Source: Lyophyllum atratum (Eukaryota > Basidiomycota > Agaricomycetes > Agaricales > Lyophyllaceae). Taken from it: DNA of 64,000 bases. A program made the translations under genes and the position numbers. The stretch covers positions 434,001 to 498,000 of the forward strand of contig JACGCN010000010.1 in assembly GCA_014905825.1 (NCBI GenBank), written 5' to 3'. Shown one piece after another: positions 13,249 through 23,100 of this stretch. The notes under the pieces were generated by a model that searched no databases, had not been told where the DNA came from, and saw only the letters and a program-made list of their open reading frames with translations. Numbering within the stretch: the stretch's first letter is position 1; each line of letters opens with the position of its first letter.

Positions 13249-13578
13249 TGTTGGAGTGCGGTGACTCGCGTAGTCGCGTGTTGACGCGCGCCATCACATG
13301 ACCAGAAGACTCGATTAGGAAAGGCGGAACTGGGAGAGTCGGAGGGCGGGACTGGGAGGAGACGGAGGCAATTTGGTACTGTACAGTACCACGCGAGCGG
13401 GAGGTGTAACGGATGCACGGACCTACGGTATACCTCAGTCGATCCTTATACACGACTGAGGTATGCCGCTTACTTACCTCTTATTTACTCCTCGCTAACG
13501 TCGCTTATAGCTTAACTTACAACAGGTACTACTATTGTATAGTCGATCCTTATACACGACTGAGCTTAACTTACAACA
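13249..13578 (+). repeat. 5' LTR of copia element C
   Basis: 330 bp, TG...CA ends, matching 43222-43551 at every position I compared. It contains a perfect 16-bp palindrome GGTACTGTACAGTACC at 13375-13390 and two hairpins listed separately. CTTAACTTACAACAGG occurs once inside the LTR and once across its end into the primer site. Confidence 0.96.
13426..13561 (+). other. Two LTR hairpins with an identical 11-nt loop
   Basis: The first stem, 13426-13441 with 13453-13468, is 16 bp with one G-U pair. The second, 13541-13545 with 13557-13561, is a 5-bp version. Both enclose the same loop, ATCCTTATACA. They lie in the 3' half of the LTR and so would sit near the 5' or 3' end of the genomic RNA. 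The same pair occurs in the right LTR. Function is not known; termination, dimerisation or packaging are possible. Confidence 0.75.
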
Positions 13579-13590
13579 GGTTATGGGCCC
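13579..13590 (+). promoter_or_regulatory. Primer binding site of copia C, complementary to the anticodon arm of initiator tRNA-Met
   Basis: GGTTATGGGCCC directly abuts the LTR end. Its complement GGGCCCATAACC matches the anticodon stem-loop of eukaryotic initiator tRNA-Met (CAT is the anticodon), not a tRNA 3' end. This is the half-tRNA priming known for Drosophila copia. Confidence 0.75.
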
Positions 13591-13646
13591 CGTTGCACTG
13601 CGCTAAACTCAGTTTATTTTGGAACGGCTCACCGAAACAACCTTGA

Positions 13647-13870
13647 ATGCTATCTGAAGAATTCGAAATCGACCTCGAAGCACTACTACTACCTGAAACC
13701 GAATCCGACCCTATCCCAGACCCCCCTAAAAACCCGGATTCCCTATCTGAAACCGAACCCGAAAATAAAACCGAACCGACACCCGCACCAATGTCCTCGA
13801 ATCCTCCCCTGTTTCTCCTCCCGGCGGACGAGAAATTCAATGGCACGAACTGGATAGCGTTCAGCACCAC
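13647..13870 (+). CDS. gag: Copia C Gag, N-terminal fragment (continues at 39035)
   Basis: ATG at 13647 opens an acidic Pro/Glu/Thr-rich leader, then the copia Gag block LFLLPADEKFNGTNWIAFST. Element A interrupts the frame at 13871. Read as it stands, the frame runs into A's LTR and stops after a few Arg codons. With A and one ACCAC duplicate removed it continues in frame at 39040 (ILAAVKGRSLLGYLDG), for 1460 residues in all. Confidence 0.9.
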
Positions 13871-14346
13871 TGTGAGGCGGCGCTAGACGACTACGGGCGC
13901 GCGGTCACTTTACTATTCTTTTCCCAGTCAACTCTCGCTACATCCCTTCTTTACCATTGAGTCACAAGTACGTCACGCTAGTTACAAGTAGGATTACGCG
14001 ATACTACGTGGCAATAATCATTACTTTCACCATCAGCCTCAGCTCAGAGTACGACTCTCGAGCTCGTAGGCTAACGTGTTAAGAATCCACTTCGAAAAGA
14101 CTATAGAAAGACTACCAACCTATCTACTCTTCTGCTTAGAAGCTGCTCGTGGCCTTTCCAGAGTGGTAAGGTCTACTAGCTCGCGGCCTCTCCCGAGTGA
14201 ATAGGCCTGGTTCTACAGAAGACTTCGATACGTGATCCGTCTATCTAAGGTCACTCCACCTTTATTCTCTTATCTACGCTCGCCGGGATTACTCGTCGGT
14301 CGGATAACCCACTCGGAACCCATCAGCTATAGAAACAGGTTCCACA
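13871..14346 (+). repeat. 5' LTR of gypsy element A
   Basis: 476 bp, TGTG...CACA ends, identical to 38559-39034 except for one base at 14095. The first bases GTGAGGCGGCGCTAG also encode the last residues of ORF3 in the right-hand copy. Confidence 0.96.
14146..14197 (+). other. Two-hairpin module in the LTR of element A (copies a and b)
   Basis: Two 18-nt units: CTCGTGGCCTTTCCAGAG (14146-14163) and CTCGCGGCCTCTCCCGAG (14180-14197). Each has short complementary arms around a 10-nt loop of consensus YGGCCTYTCC. The module is preceded by ACTCTTC at 14126. The same arrangement with different arm sequences recurs before ORF3 at 35811-35871, and identical copies lie in the right LTR at 38834-38885. 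Confidence 0.7.
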
Positions 14347-14349
14347 AAG

Positions 14350-17300
14350 GTGGACACTGTGGGAACCACCGACAACCTGGCCGGCGCTTCGAAAATTCTA
14401 TCGGATAGACTATCCTCCGTGTCTATCACCACAACTAAACCAAGATCTAGGTCGGTTTCGCCCGACAAAAGCACTCAAGCCTCGGATCCGAGATCGGCCA
14501 CGTCACCCGCGATCGATTCCGAACCAAAGGATAATCTCTCAAAACCTCACGCGTTCGGATCCGCGATCAAGGCGAAGACGACCACCTCAAAGCTTCCTAG
14601 ACCTACGCTTACGACAAACCGTAACCCATCCGCACCGATTTCCAACAAACCTCGAAAGCCGACCTTCACGCCGAAGACTACGTCTCCACTGACCATGTCG
14701 TCGATCACGGAGGAAACTTCGAGGCACGGCGAAAGGGTACGAGAAGGACTTAGAGCAGGGATGGAAAGCGGGTACGAGGACTCTCCCATGGCGGAACTCC
14801 GTAGAGAATTGGAGAGAGAAGAGGAGGACACGATATCAATATCTACGGCAGCCTCGATATTCATTTCCAAGACAAACCTAGGAGAAGCCGATGTGGTAGA
14901 CCGGGGAGTAACTCTACGCTCCCCACTGACCCGCTTCACACTGCGATTCGATATCTTAAAGAGACTCGACGATGTCATTACTCCGTTCCAGGAGCTCTTG
15001 AAGCAAGCGTCAGAACTCTGTGAAGAACGTTCTCGGTACTTCAAAATAGACCCGAAGGGTGTCCTCACCTCAATTCTGAAGGGCACCAACGAGTTGGGTC
15101 AACTGAACGCCGCATGGATCGGATTGCGAAGACGCATCGAGCTAGCTATCGCTACTTTTGAGAAATACGAGGCACAGTACCAGAATAGGCTGGCTATTAC
15201 CTCGCCAGCTTCAACGGCGATTGAACTCTACGACAGTCTGGACAAGCTGAATAGCGATTCCGACAAACTTCGTCATCTGTTTGATAAAGTGCCGCATTTC
15301 CAAGACCAGCTGGGTGAAGAATCAGTGAAAAAGACCAAGACCTTTCGTAAATGGGAGGAACTGGTCCCGCTACCTGAGGAACTGACCGAGTCATTCCCAG
15401 CGCGAAAGCCTGAGCGTCAACCTAACATCATATTCTTCGACGACGACGGTTTCAGACACGAGGTAGACTACTCGGCTGCAGAGGCGGAGCCTAGTGACAA
15501 GGGTAAACGACCTTTGCGTGAACCTCCCCCTCACCTCTTCGAAGAAATAAAGGAAACTCCTCAGCAACGACAACATGAGGACTCAGCGACAGCGACAGGG
15601 GCAACACAAAAGTCAGCCTTGATGGGCAGCGGAACTCCGTTCAAGGAGCGTCACGGGTTCTTTGAACAAGCACCCTCGAATCTCCCAATGCCGTTGTCAG
15701 TAGACGGTCTGCCGAACATACTACATGGGCTAGCCACGCCCATGAATTCCTTCCGAAACCCCTTCAATTCCAGTCAGGAAGTAGCGTCGACACCTCCTAA
15801 TATTTACGCTCCGAGTAAAGAGGGAGGATGGCGGTCGAGTTGGACGCCTGGTCAGGAAGCGACTAATCCCCTAGTGGCGACTGCGGTCGTACCCTGGGGG
15901 GCGAGTGCAACGCAAGCAGGAACACCTCAGAATTCATCCCTTCACGCGAAGAGTGGGGCCAACTCTCTTGGACGAGACTCTGCTGATCCCACGGAGCCAG
16001 ACCGGAGGGATTATCGCACTTCGGGCAGAGAAGGACCAGGAGGAAACCCTGGAGGTGGAGGAGGTCCAGGAGGAAATCCTGGAGGCGGAGACGGTCCAGG
16101 AGGCAACCCTGGAGGAACTCCGTATCGACCGTTCCCCAAAATCGCAAAGCCTTTCCTGAATCAGGGAGGAGGTGGCGGTCCGTCAGGCTCAGGAGGAGAC
16201 CCCAATGGAGGAGGCGGACCACCCGGTCCACCAGGAGGAAACCCCGGCGGAGGAGGCGGGCCACCAGGTCCTTCAGGTCCACCAGGACCCGGAGGATGGT
16301 GGAACTACAATCAAGCCCCGTATGGTTTGAACTTCCCCACAATTAAGGCGGAACTGAAACAAGATGACTTACCGACTTGGGACGGAAACCATAGAACCGC
16401 TGTGGAATATTTCTGGAAGATACAACAATTAGCCGCGTTAGGCGGTCAGATACCTCAAGACTTGGGGAAATGGTTGTGGAAACGACTCAAAGAAGGCTCG
16501 CCTATCCAGGCCTGGTTTCGCACGCTAACCCTCGACGACCAAGCCCAGATGAGGTCCCACTACTTGCTGTACCTAAGGGGCATACGCGATGACTTTCTAG
16601 GCGACGCATGGCAAGCCGACATGAATCGCGTCTACGAGGGACAAAGTTTCCGTCAGCCGGGACACGAGAGAGAGTCGCCACCTACCTTTATAACAAGGCG
16701 CGTCATGTACACGAGAATGCTCGTGAACTCGGATAATGGGGGGCCCATGGAGGTGATCGAAGTCATGAAGAAAGCGCCAGTGGCGTGGAAGCCCTTGCTC
16801 GTCTTGGAAAACATAAAGGACACAAAGACGCTCTTCGCGAAGGTAACGACTCACGAATTAGCACTGGTGCAGGCAGTTCGTCAAGAGACGACGGACGTGA
16901 TTACGTCCGAAAACCTCGGAGACTGGTTGAAGAAGATTGGCTATGAGACTAAACCACGAGCGCCATACCGGCCGATGCACCGCGCTAACTTGACGGAGGG
17001 CGATGATAAAGGGTCGCTGGGCGAAGACACGTCAGCTGGATTGTCAGGGAACGACGCTAACGATGACCATACCCTGCGAGAATGCTACCAGGTCCTGCAA
17101 AAGCGCCAGAGACCGCCGCCACCTGGAGGCTATCCTTACCCCAAAAACGACCACGTCACTACTAAGATGGGGCGCCTGCCGCCATCGCCTTGCAAGTCTT
17201 GCGGGAGCGAAAACCATTGGGACAAGGAATGCCCGGATTTCGCAGTCAACACAGAACGGCAGAGGCGCAGAGCGAACGCGACAACGCTGCATAATCTCGA

Positions 17301-19100
17301 GGAGGAGACCATGTACCAGAGCGCTTACAACGTGCTCCTGAGGCAGGTACTGGAAGATCCGCCCGACCCGGACGACAACACGCAAGAACCGCGGATGGGT
17401 TTTGAGTCGGCATCTCTGGAACATCCGAGTTCCGCTGATCAAGGGCGGACCGATGCGATGGGGTATAAGACCGCGGATAGCGCTGGGATGTCTCCTAAGG
17501 GACAAGAAGACATTCCTATAAAAACAGGTTTAACACATCAGGTCAAGGTTTCGAATTTTCAGGACACCTTCAACACAAGTTCGGTTGAACCAAAACCACC
17601 CGAGCTTCACAAAAAAGCGTCCGTGGAGGACGTAGCCGACGAACATTGGGAGACGATGGCCCGGAAACCAGTGTCGGTCAACCACCTTCTGGAGCATATG
17701 GAGGAGGATCCAGCCCAGTCCACGGAGCCAAAACCATCCGAGCTCCACAAAAAAGCGTCTATGGAGGAGGTGGTCGATGAATATTGGGAGGCTATGGCTC
17801 GGAAGCCAGTAGCAGTCAACCACCTTATAGAGGACGTGGAGGAGAGCATAGCTTCATCCACCGCGTCCGACGCAGCGAACGGAGTGTCAGCAGACGCAGA
17901 CGGGACGTCGGCCGAATGCGAGGACGAGGAAGGAGAACGGAAGGAGGCCTTCTCGACTAACATCGAGGGCAATCCTAGCGACTGGCAGGATTCTGAGTTT
18001 TCGTGGACACCCCCTCCCCCGGACGTTGAACCAATACGGCTTCCAAGACTACGTCAGCACAAAGACGGGGAGTCTGCGGTAGGGATCTCAGTCCTTGCGA
18101 TGAAAGGATGGGTAGGTAGCCCGCGCAATCAGCGCACGGACCTCCGGTTAGATTCTTGCGCCGACATCAGTCTCATCTCCAAGGAGTTCTTCGACAGCCT
18201 ACTTCACAAACCTCAGATTCGGCAAGGGAAGCGGATGAACCTCTGGCAGCTCACCGATAAGGACACTTCTATCTCGGGTTTTGTCAACATCCCAATCTAT
18301 GTGATGACCGAGAACGACCAGCTGATCGAGGCGGACTTGGAAGCTTACGTGGTCCCCGGGATGTCGGTACCCGTATTGTTGGGTGAAGACTTTCAACGAT
18401 CTTACGAAGTCGGGGTCGTTCGTAGCGTAGACGAGGGCACTAGGGTCCGCTTTGGCAGGACTGACCACACAGTACGCGCTGAAGGAGTCGGACGAACCAA
18501 GGACTTTTCAAGGATGCGTCAGAGTGTTGCTCTGGCGAACCAATTCACCAAAGCTAAGACGCACCGTAGATCGCAAACTCGCCGTCGACGACGAAGAGAG
18601 AAGATGGGCGAGGATTTGCGAACCATCCGAGCCGCCGAAGACTTCAGGCTGAAACCTCACCAGACCAGAAACATCAAGGTAGAGGGCAACTTCGCAGAGG
18701 ACCGGGAGTGGCTCGTGGAGAAGAGCTTGCTCGCGAACCGAAACGGGAATCCCTTGGCTGTACCCAATGTCCTGATATCCAGTCGAAATCCCAGAGTACC
18801 CGTTTGCAACCCTTCGGACACTCCCAAGTTCGTACGCAAGGGGGAGATCATCGGATCGATCACCGACCCTCAGGGGTATTTCGATGCAGCGGACACACCA
18901 GAGAAGGAATCTCGATACCGGAAAACCGCGGAAGCTATGGCCGCGATAATTGCAGCACAACTCGCAGCGGATGAGGTGGCCTCAGGTACTACCACGGATG
19001 CCGAACCGAAGACGGAGGAGGGGAACCCGATAGACAAAGATGACGCAGACGAATACGGACCCAAAACTGCAGCCATGCCGGACCCGACTGAGTACCCATC
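14350..19100 (+). CDS. gag-pol: Gypsy A Gag-protease part of the Gag-Pol polyprotein (continues at 31863)
   Basis: The frame is open from 14308 inside the LTR; its first ATG is at 14695 (A at -3), so the first ~115 Ser/Thr/Pro-rich codons may be untranslated or start at a non-AUG codon. In order: a helical Gag region, a collagen-like Gly/Pro/Asn tract (about 16021-16300), the Gag core (YFWKIQQLAALG onward), a CX2CX4HX4C zinc knuckle at 17191-17232, a tandem duplicate of a 46-codon unit (17584 and 17722), then an aspartic protease with LDSCADISLIS near 18147. The usual active site is D-S/T-G, so the Cys after DS is odd. Insertion of B breaks the frame after 19100. Joining 19100 to 31863 restores one frame of 2741 codons. 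Confidence 0.92.
14351..14362 (+). promoter_or_regulatory. Candidate primer binding site of gypsy A
   Basis: TGGACACTGTGG starts 5 nt after the LTR. The leading TGG is what pairs with a tRNA CCA end. I cannot assign the tRNA, and self-priming is not excluded. Confidence 0.35.
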
Positions 19101-19564
19101 TGTGACGACGGTGTGCTACCCTAGATAGCAGACCCGTGGGATTACTCTAACGCGTGCACGACCGGGCCGAGAGCCCTTTTGTTTGTACATATTTACTTGT
19201 CTCTTGTGTAACCTCGCTAGCACGTCCTTTAGGGACTTCATTAATATTATCATCATCTCCACTTCGCGTTCTCGCTCGCTACAGCAAGACACGCGATGGC
19301 TCGACCCCGGAGGCCACCGGGCCCTGTGCAGGGTGACAGCACGCCTCGCTCAGGCTCACAGAGCTCCGGTGTCGGATGACAACACCCCTACCTAGGGTTA
19401 CAAGGCCGTTCTATCTCGGACAGGCGCTCCTTCGAGCCGCCGTCCCACCCCCTCGCTATTACGCCCTCTCTCCGCGCCGACCTCACTCGAGGTAAGGCGC
19501 ATTGAGGAGCGAATAGCTCGAGTCTTCCTCACGCGAGAAGCCCATCCGGACCAGCTGTATCACA
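19101..19564 (+). repeat. 5' LTR of gypsy element B
   Basis: 464 bp with TGTG...CACA ends, identical by eye to 31394-31857. A short frame starting at 19154, present in both copies, is not a convincing protein. Confidence 0.97.
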
Positions 19565-19868
19565 ATGGTGGGGGCACTGCGGACTTCACTCAAGCGTGAT
19601 GAAGTCTCTCAGTCCTACTACCGACGACCTCTTTGGAAGGTCGAACCCCTCCGAAAACCCTTCAAAATTCAGTCTGCTTAGTCCTAACGTTTCCGATCGT
19701 CGATCATCGGTTAGCACGCCACGCTCCCCAACGTGAATTTTTATCATCCGTTGTGCGGCCTCGTTGCACTCCCCAACCGACCACGATACTCGACTATTGG
19801 ACAACCTGCCCTCAAGTCCAACGGTTATCAACTACGCGCCCCGACGTATCTTCTTCTGCATAACCGTT
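19565..19868 (+). promoter_or_regulatory. 5' leader of element B with candidate primer site and hairpins
   Basis: TGGTGGGGGCAC at 19566-19577 starts 1 nt after the LTR and begins with TGG, so it is the likely tRNA primer site (tRNA unassigned). The leader holds several hairpins: GACTTCA with TGAAGTC, CGACCT with AGGTCG, and CCGAT with ATCGG. They may serve packaging or translation; none is repeated elsewhere. Confidence 0.45.
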
Positions 19869-20141
19869 ATGCCTCCTCAGCGAGTCGCGTCCAATGCGGC
19901 AGGGACGGGTGTTACTACTCCGTCCAACCCCTCTGCCACTGGGAAACGACCCACTACCCGTTCTACTCCCGCGTCAGCCGCTGCTTCCTCAGCAGCAGGC
20001 GACGTGGTACCCCGCTCGACGCCGGCCCCTGGAGTCTCCAAGGGCAAGGCGCGAGCTTCCTCCCCGGTTCGAATCAATCGCTCACCGACCATCGAGACTG
20101 TACCGGATCATGAGAGCGGATCCCCCCGGGACCCTCCCTAA
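19869..20141 (+). CDS. gag: Gypsy B Gag N-terminus, frame 1 part (frameshifted from the main frame)
   Basis: ATG at 19869 opens a Ser/Thr/Pro/Ala-rich leader (MPPQRVASN) like the one at the start of A's Gag. It ends at TAA 20139-20141. The main Gag-Pol frame is open from 20114 in the -1 register, so the two overlap by 28 nt around a run of six C at 20122-20127. One more C would join them into a frame of 2627 codons. This may be a homopolymer sequencing error, a mutation or programmed frameshifting. Confidence 0.7.
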   Translation: MPPQRVASNAAGTGVTTPSNPSATGKRPTTRSTPASAAASSAAGDVVPRSTPAPGVSKGKARASSPVRINRSPTIETVPDHESGSPRDPP

Positions 20142-23100
20142 CATTAGACGGTCCTTTGCTAGAACTGGAAGCCAAGTTCACGAGCAACAAACCTGTTCGG
20201 GATCCTCCTCCTCATCATAGGATGTACCCTCCGATGCCAGGCTCAAGGCGCGAGGGGCGATTCACAGACGACCGTTCGGAGTCAGCAGCCCCGTCCTTAG
20301 GCTTCCTTACGGAAGCTACTCCTCCTCCTGTTGACGGAACCTCCGCGACTCCACGGGAAGAAGGCGCGCCCGCCACGCTAGACTCTCACCCTTTCATATT
20401 TGGGGGAATACCTGCGTTATCGAGCATTGAGATCAGAGACGAACCCATCGAGTGTTCGAACTTCCGCTACCATCCAACGTTCGACCCCAAGCTGCACTAC
20501 GATCCGATCACTAGATTCGGGGGAGTTGACGGTCGTCTGCCAGGTCGAGACGAAGCTGAATCAACTCTCGTTCGCCACATCCTCATCCGATGGAACGCCC
20601 CTCACAACGATCTATTGTGGAACACCTTGGAGGAAGGCTTACAGGATTTCCTGACCTTAAAGCTGAGCGCCAAAGACCTAGTTCAGTACCTCGATGGAGA
20701 CGAGCCCATGTACTCGCTGAACGAAGCACCTCTCGGGGACATCACGCAACTCGTGCTAGCTACGCATCAAGTGCTAGACACTCTTGCGGAATTCCTGGCT
20801 CTCGGCCCTGTCCGCAACCGTTTCCGCTACGACCCAGGATTCAAGTTTCTACGGTCCCTTGGGTGGAATAGGCATCGCAACGACATCCTGCTTACTGTAG
20901 CCCTTCTACAAAAACGAGCAACGATCGCTGCCACTCACATCCGAAACTTCATCAAGAGTTTGGACAGAATCTACCTACGCCCGGAGGATTTGGACTCGAT
21001 CAGCTCGCATGACTCTACGCGAACTTCGGTCAGGTCGCTGTTTGGCGTACTTACGCCTCACGAAGAGCTAAGGAAACTGTCCTACCGACAAAACTATAGG
21101 CTACCCAAAGACCATCCCGAAGCTTCAGCTCAAGAAGACCTTCTTTTGGCCGCGGACGTCCTCATCGATCCAGAACACTTCAACGGGTTACAGGACCCGT
21201 ATCATCACAGGGAACGACGCTCGAACAATGTCAATTACGAGACGGCCCCAGGTTCACCAGCGGAAGCCAGAGATACCTTACCGTCCATATCGACTGCACG
21301 TAATCTTCGCTTCCAGCTCCCGGACTCTATTTCAAGTATCGGGAGAGGTCACGCTATCACCTCTCTCCCGGGTGTCGGCGCCATTTCGCACGTCCAGCGA
21401 CAGGCCTCCACTGTAGCGGCTACCGACGCGGGATCCCAGTCTGGGGGGCCATTGAAGATACAGCCGCCTGCTTCGTTAAAAACTCTACGGAATGTTCCAC
21501 CGTCGTTCGCCGTCAAGATCCCTCGTCCCAGCAACTGGACTAGCTACATCTATAAAGCTGGGGCCAATGTCAATTCCATACCTGGCAATGCTGGACGCGG
21601 GGAAGAAGGAAACCAAGATGGTTTGCCCGGTGGAGGCCACCCTGGTGGTAACCCAGGAGGCGATGGACCCCGAGGCAACCCCTACGGCGGAGGCATGCCA
21701 GGGGGTAACGGACCTGGTGGCGCCCCAGGAGGAGGCGGACCAGGCGGAGGTGCCCCAGGAGGAGGCGGATCAAGCGGTGGTGCCCCAGGTGGAGGCGCGC
21801 CGAGTGGAGGTGCCCCAGGCGGTGGTTCTCCCGGAGGCGGAGACGGACCAGGACCGGGTTACACCCCTCGGTTCCCGTATGATCCCAATTTCACGGAGGA
21901 ATGGCAGCTTAACCATAAGCTGAATCTGTCAGTTCTGCCTTCCTGGGATGGCATGGGCACCACTGCGGTTGACTACCTTGGGACCATGGGACATCTAGCG
22001 ACGCTTAGCCAGAAGATGCGCGAAGGACTAGCGCAACTCGCGCCATTCAAGTGGACTCTTCGCGCTCTCAGCTGGTGGCAGACTCTACCATCCGACGTTC
22101 GAACTTATCTCTCCCAAGACTGGAACGTTATGCTACTCGGCATCCGAGCGCATTTCCTCGACGAAAATTGGATCAAGGAAAGAACCTTTGAGTTCGAAGA
22201 AATGAGATTCAGGCAGAAGGGCTGCGACCGCGAGGATCCTATCGACTATATCCAGCGTCGCATCAAACATCATTCCTTTCTGTACCCCGAAGACGAGGAC
22301 GGACCATTAGCCGTTTCTCGTATTCTGCGCAACAAACCCACGGAATGGGATACTACTGTCAATGAGCGTCTCACCCCCTCTATCTTCGAACTTCAAGCTG
22401 TTGCTAAGCGTATGGGAAGCACCCTTATCAGTGCTTGGGAACTTGCCGAGAAGATGCGGAATCCACAACCGTACTATCGGAATAACGGTCGCAGATCCGC
22501 TCACGCCGCTGACTTAGTGCAGCAGGCGAGCGATGAGTTACCTTCAGAGGAAGATTCTGACGAAGACCGCGAAGCCCATGCAGCGCAGTTCCGCGGTCGT
22601 AACGGGTCTTCCAAACTGTCCAAACCAACCTCTGAGAAGAAACCGTGGCCAGAAGGGAAGACTATTAACGGATATGCCTTCACTAGGGACGATAAAGTGG
22701 CAAGTGATAGACGTCCGAATGGGTCTTGCTACATCTGTACCAGCCCCATGCACTTCGCTCGCGACTGTTCTCATTACGGCAAATGGGACTCTCTACGCTC
22801 CGCCAACTTGATAACCGTGGACATAGCCGACGATATCATAGCTCAACATGATAGAGAGTATGTAGCTATGCTTGTGGAATCCAAGGTCTCTTCTTCCGCT
22901 TATTCTGAGAGTGAACGTGAACCGGATCATGCTGCTGCGACCGAGGAACACGTCGCTTACGTCCATTTAGCCGACGCCTTCCCTTCCGAGTTCTATGGCC
23001 CCAACCGGAATTATCGAAGACGAGTTATGTTTTCGAATAGGAAATTAGCCAAACGATCAGCACGAGAATCCGACCTTAGTATGTCTACTGAGGAACCGAT

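Noticed and set aside
19154..19395. Short frames inside the LTR of element B
   Set aside because: They recur only because the LTR recurs, and no domain or coding character is seen.
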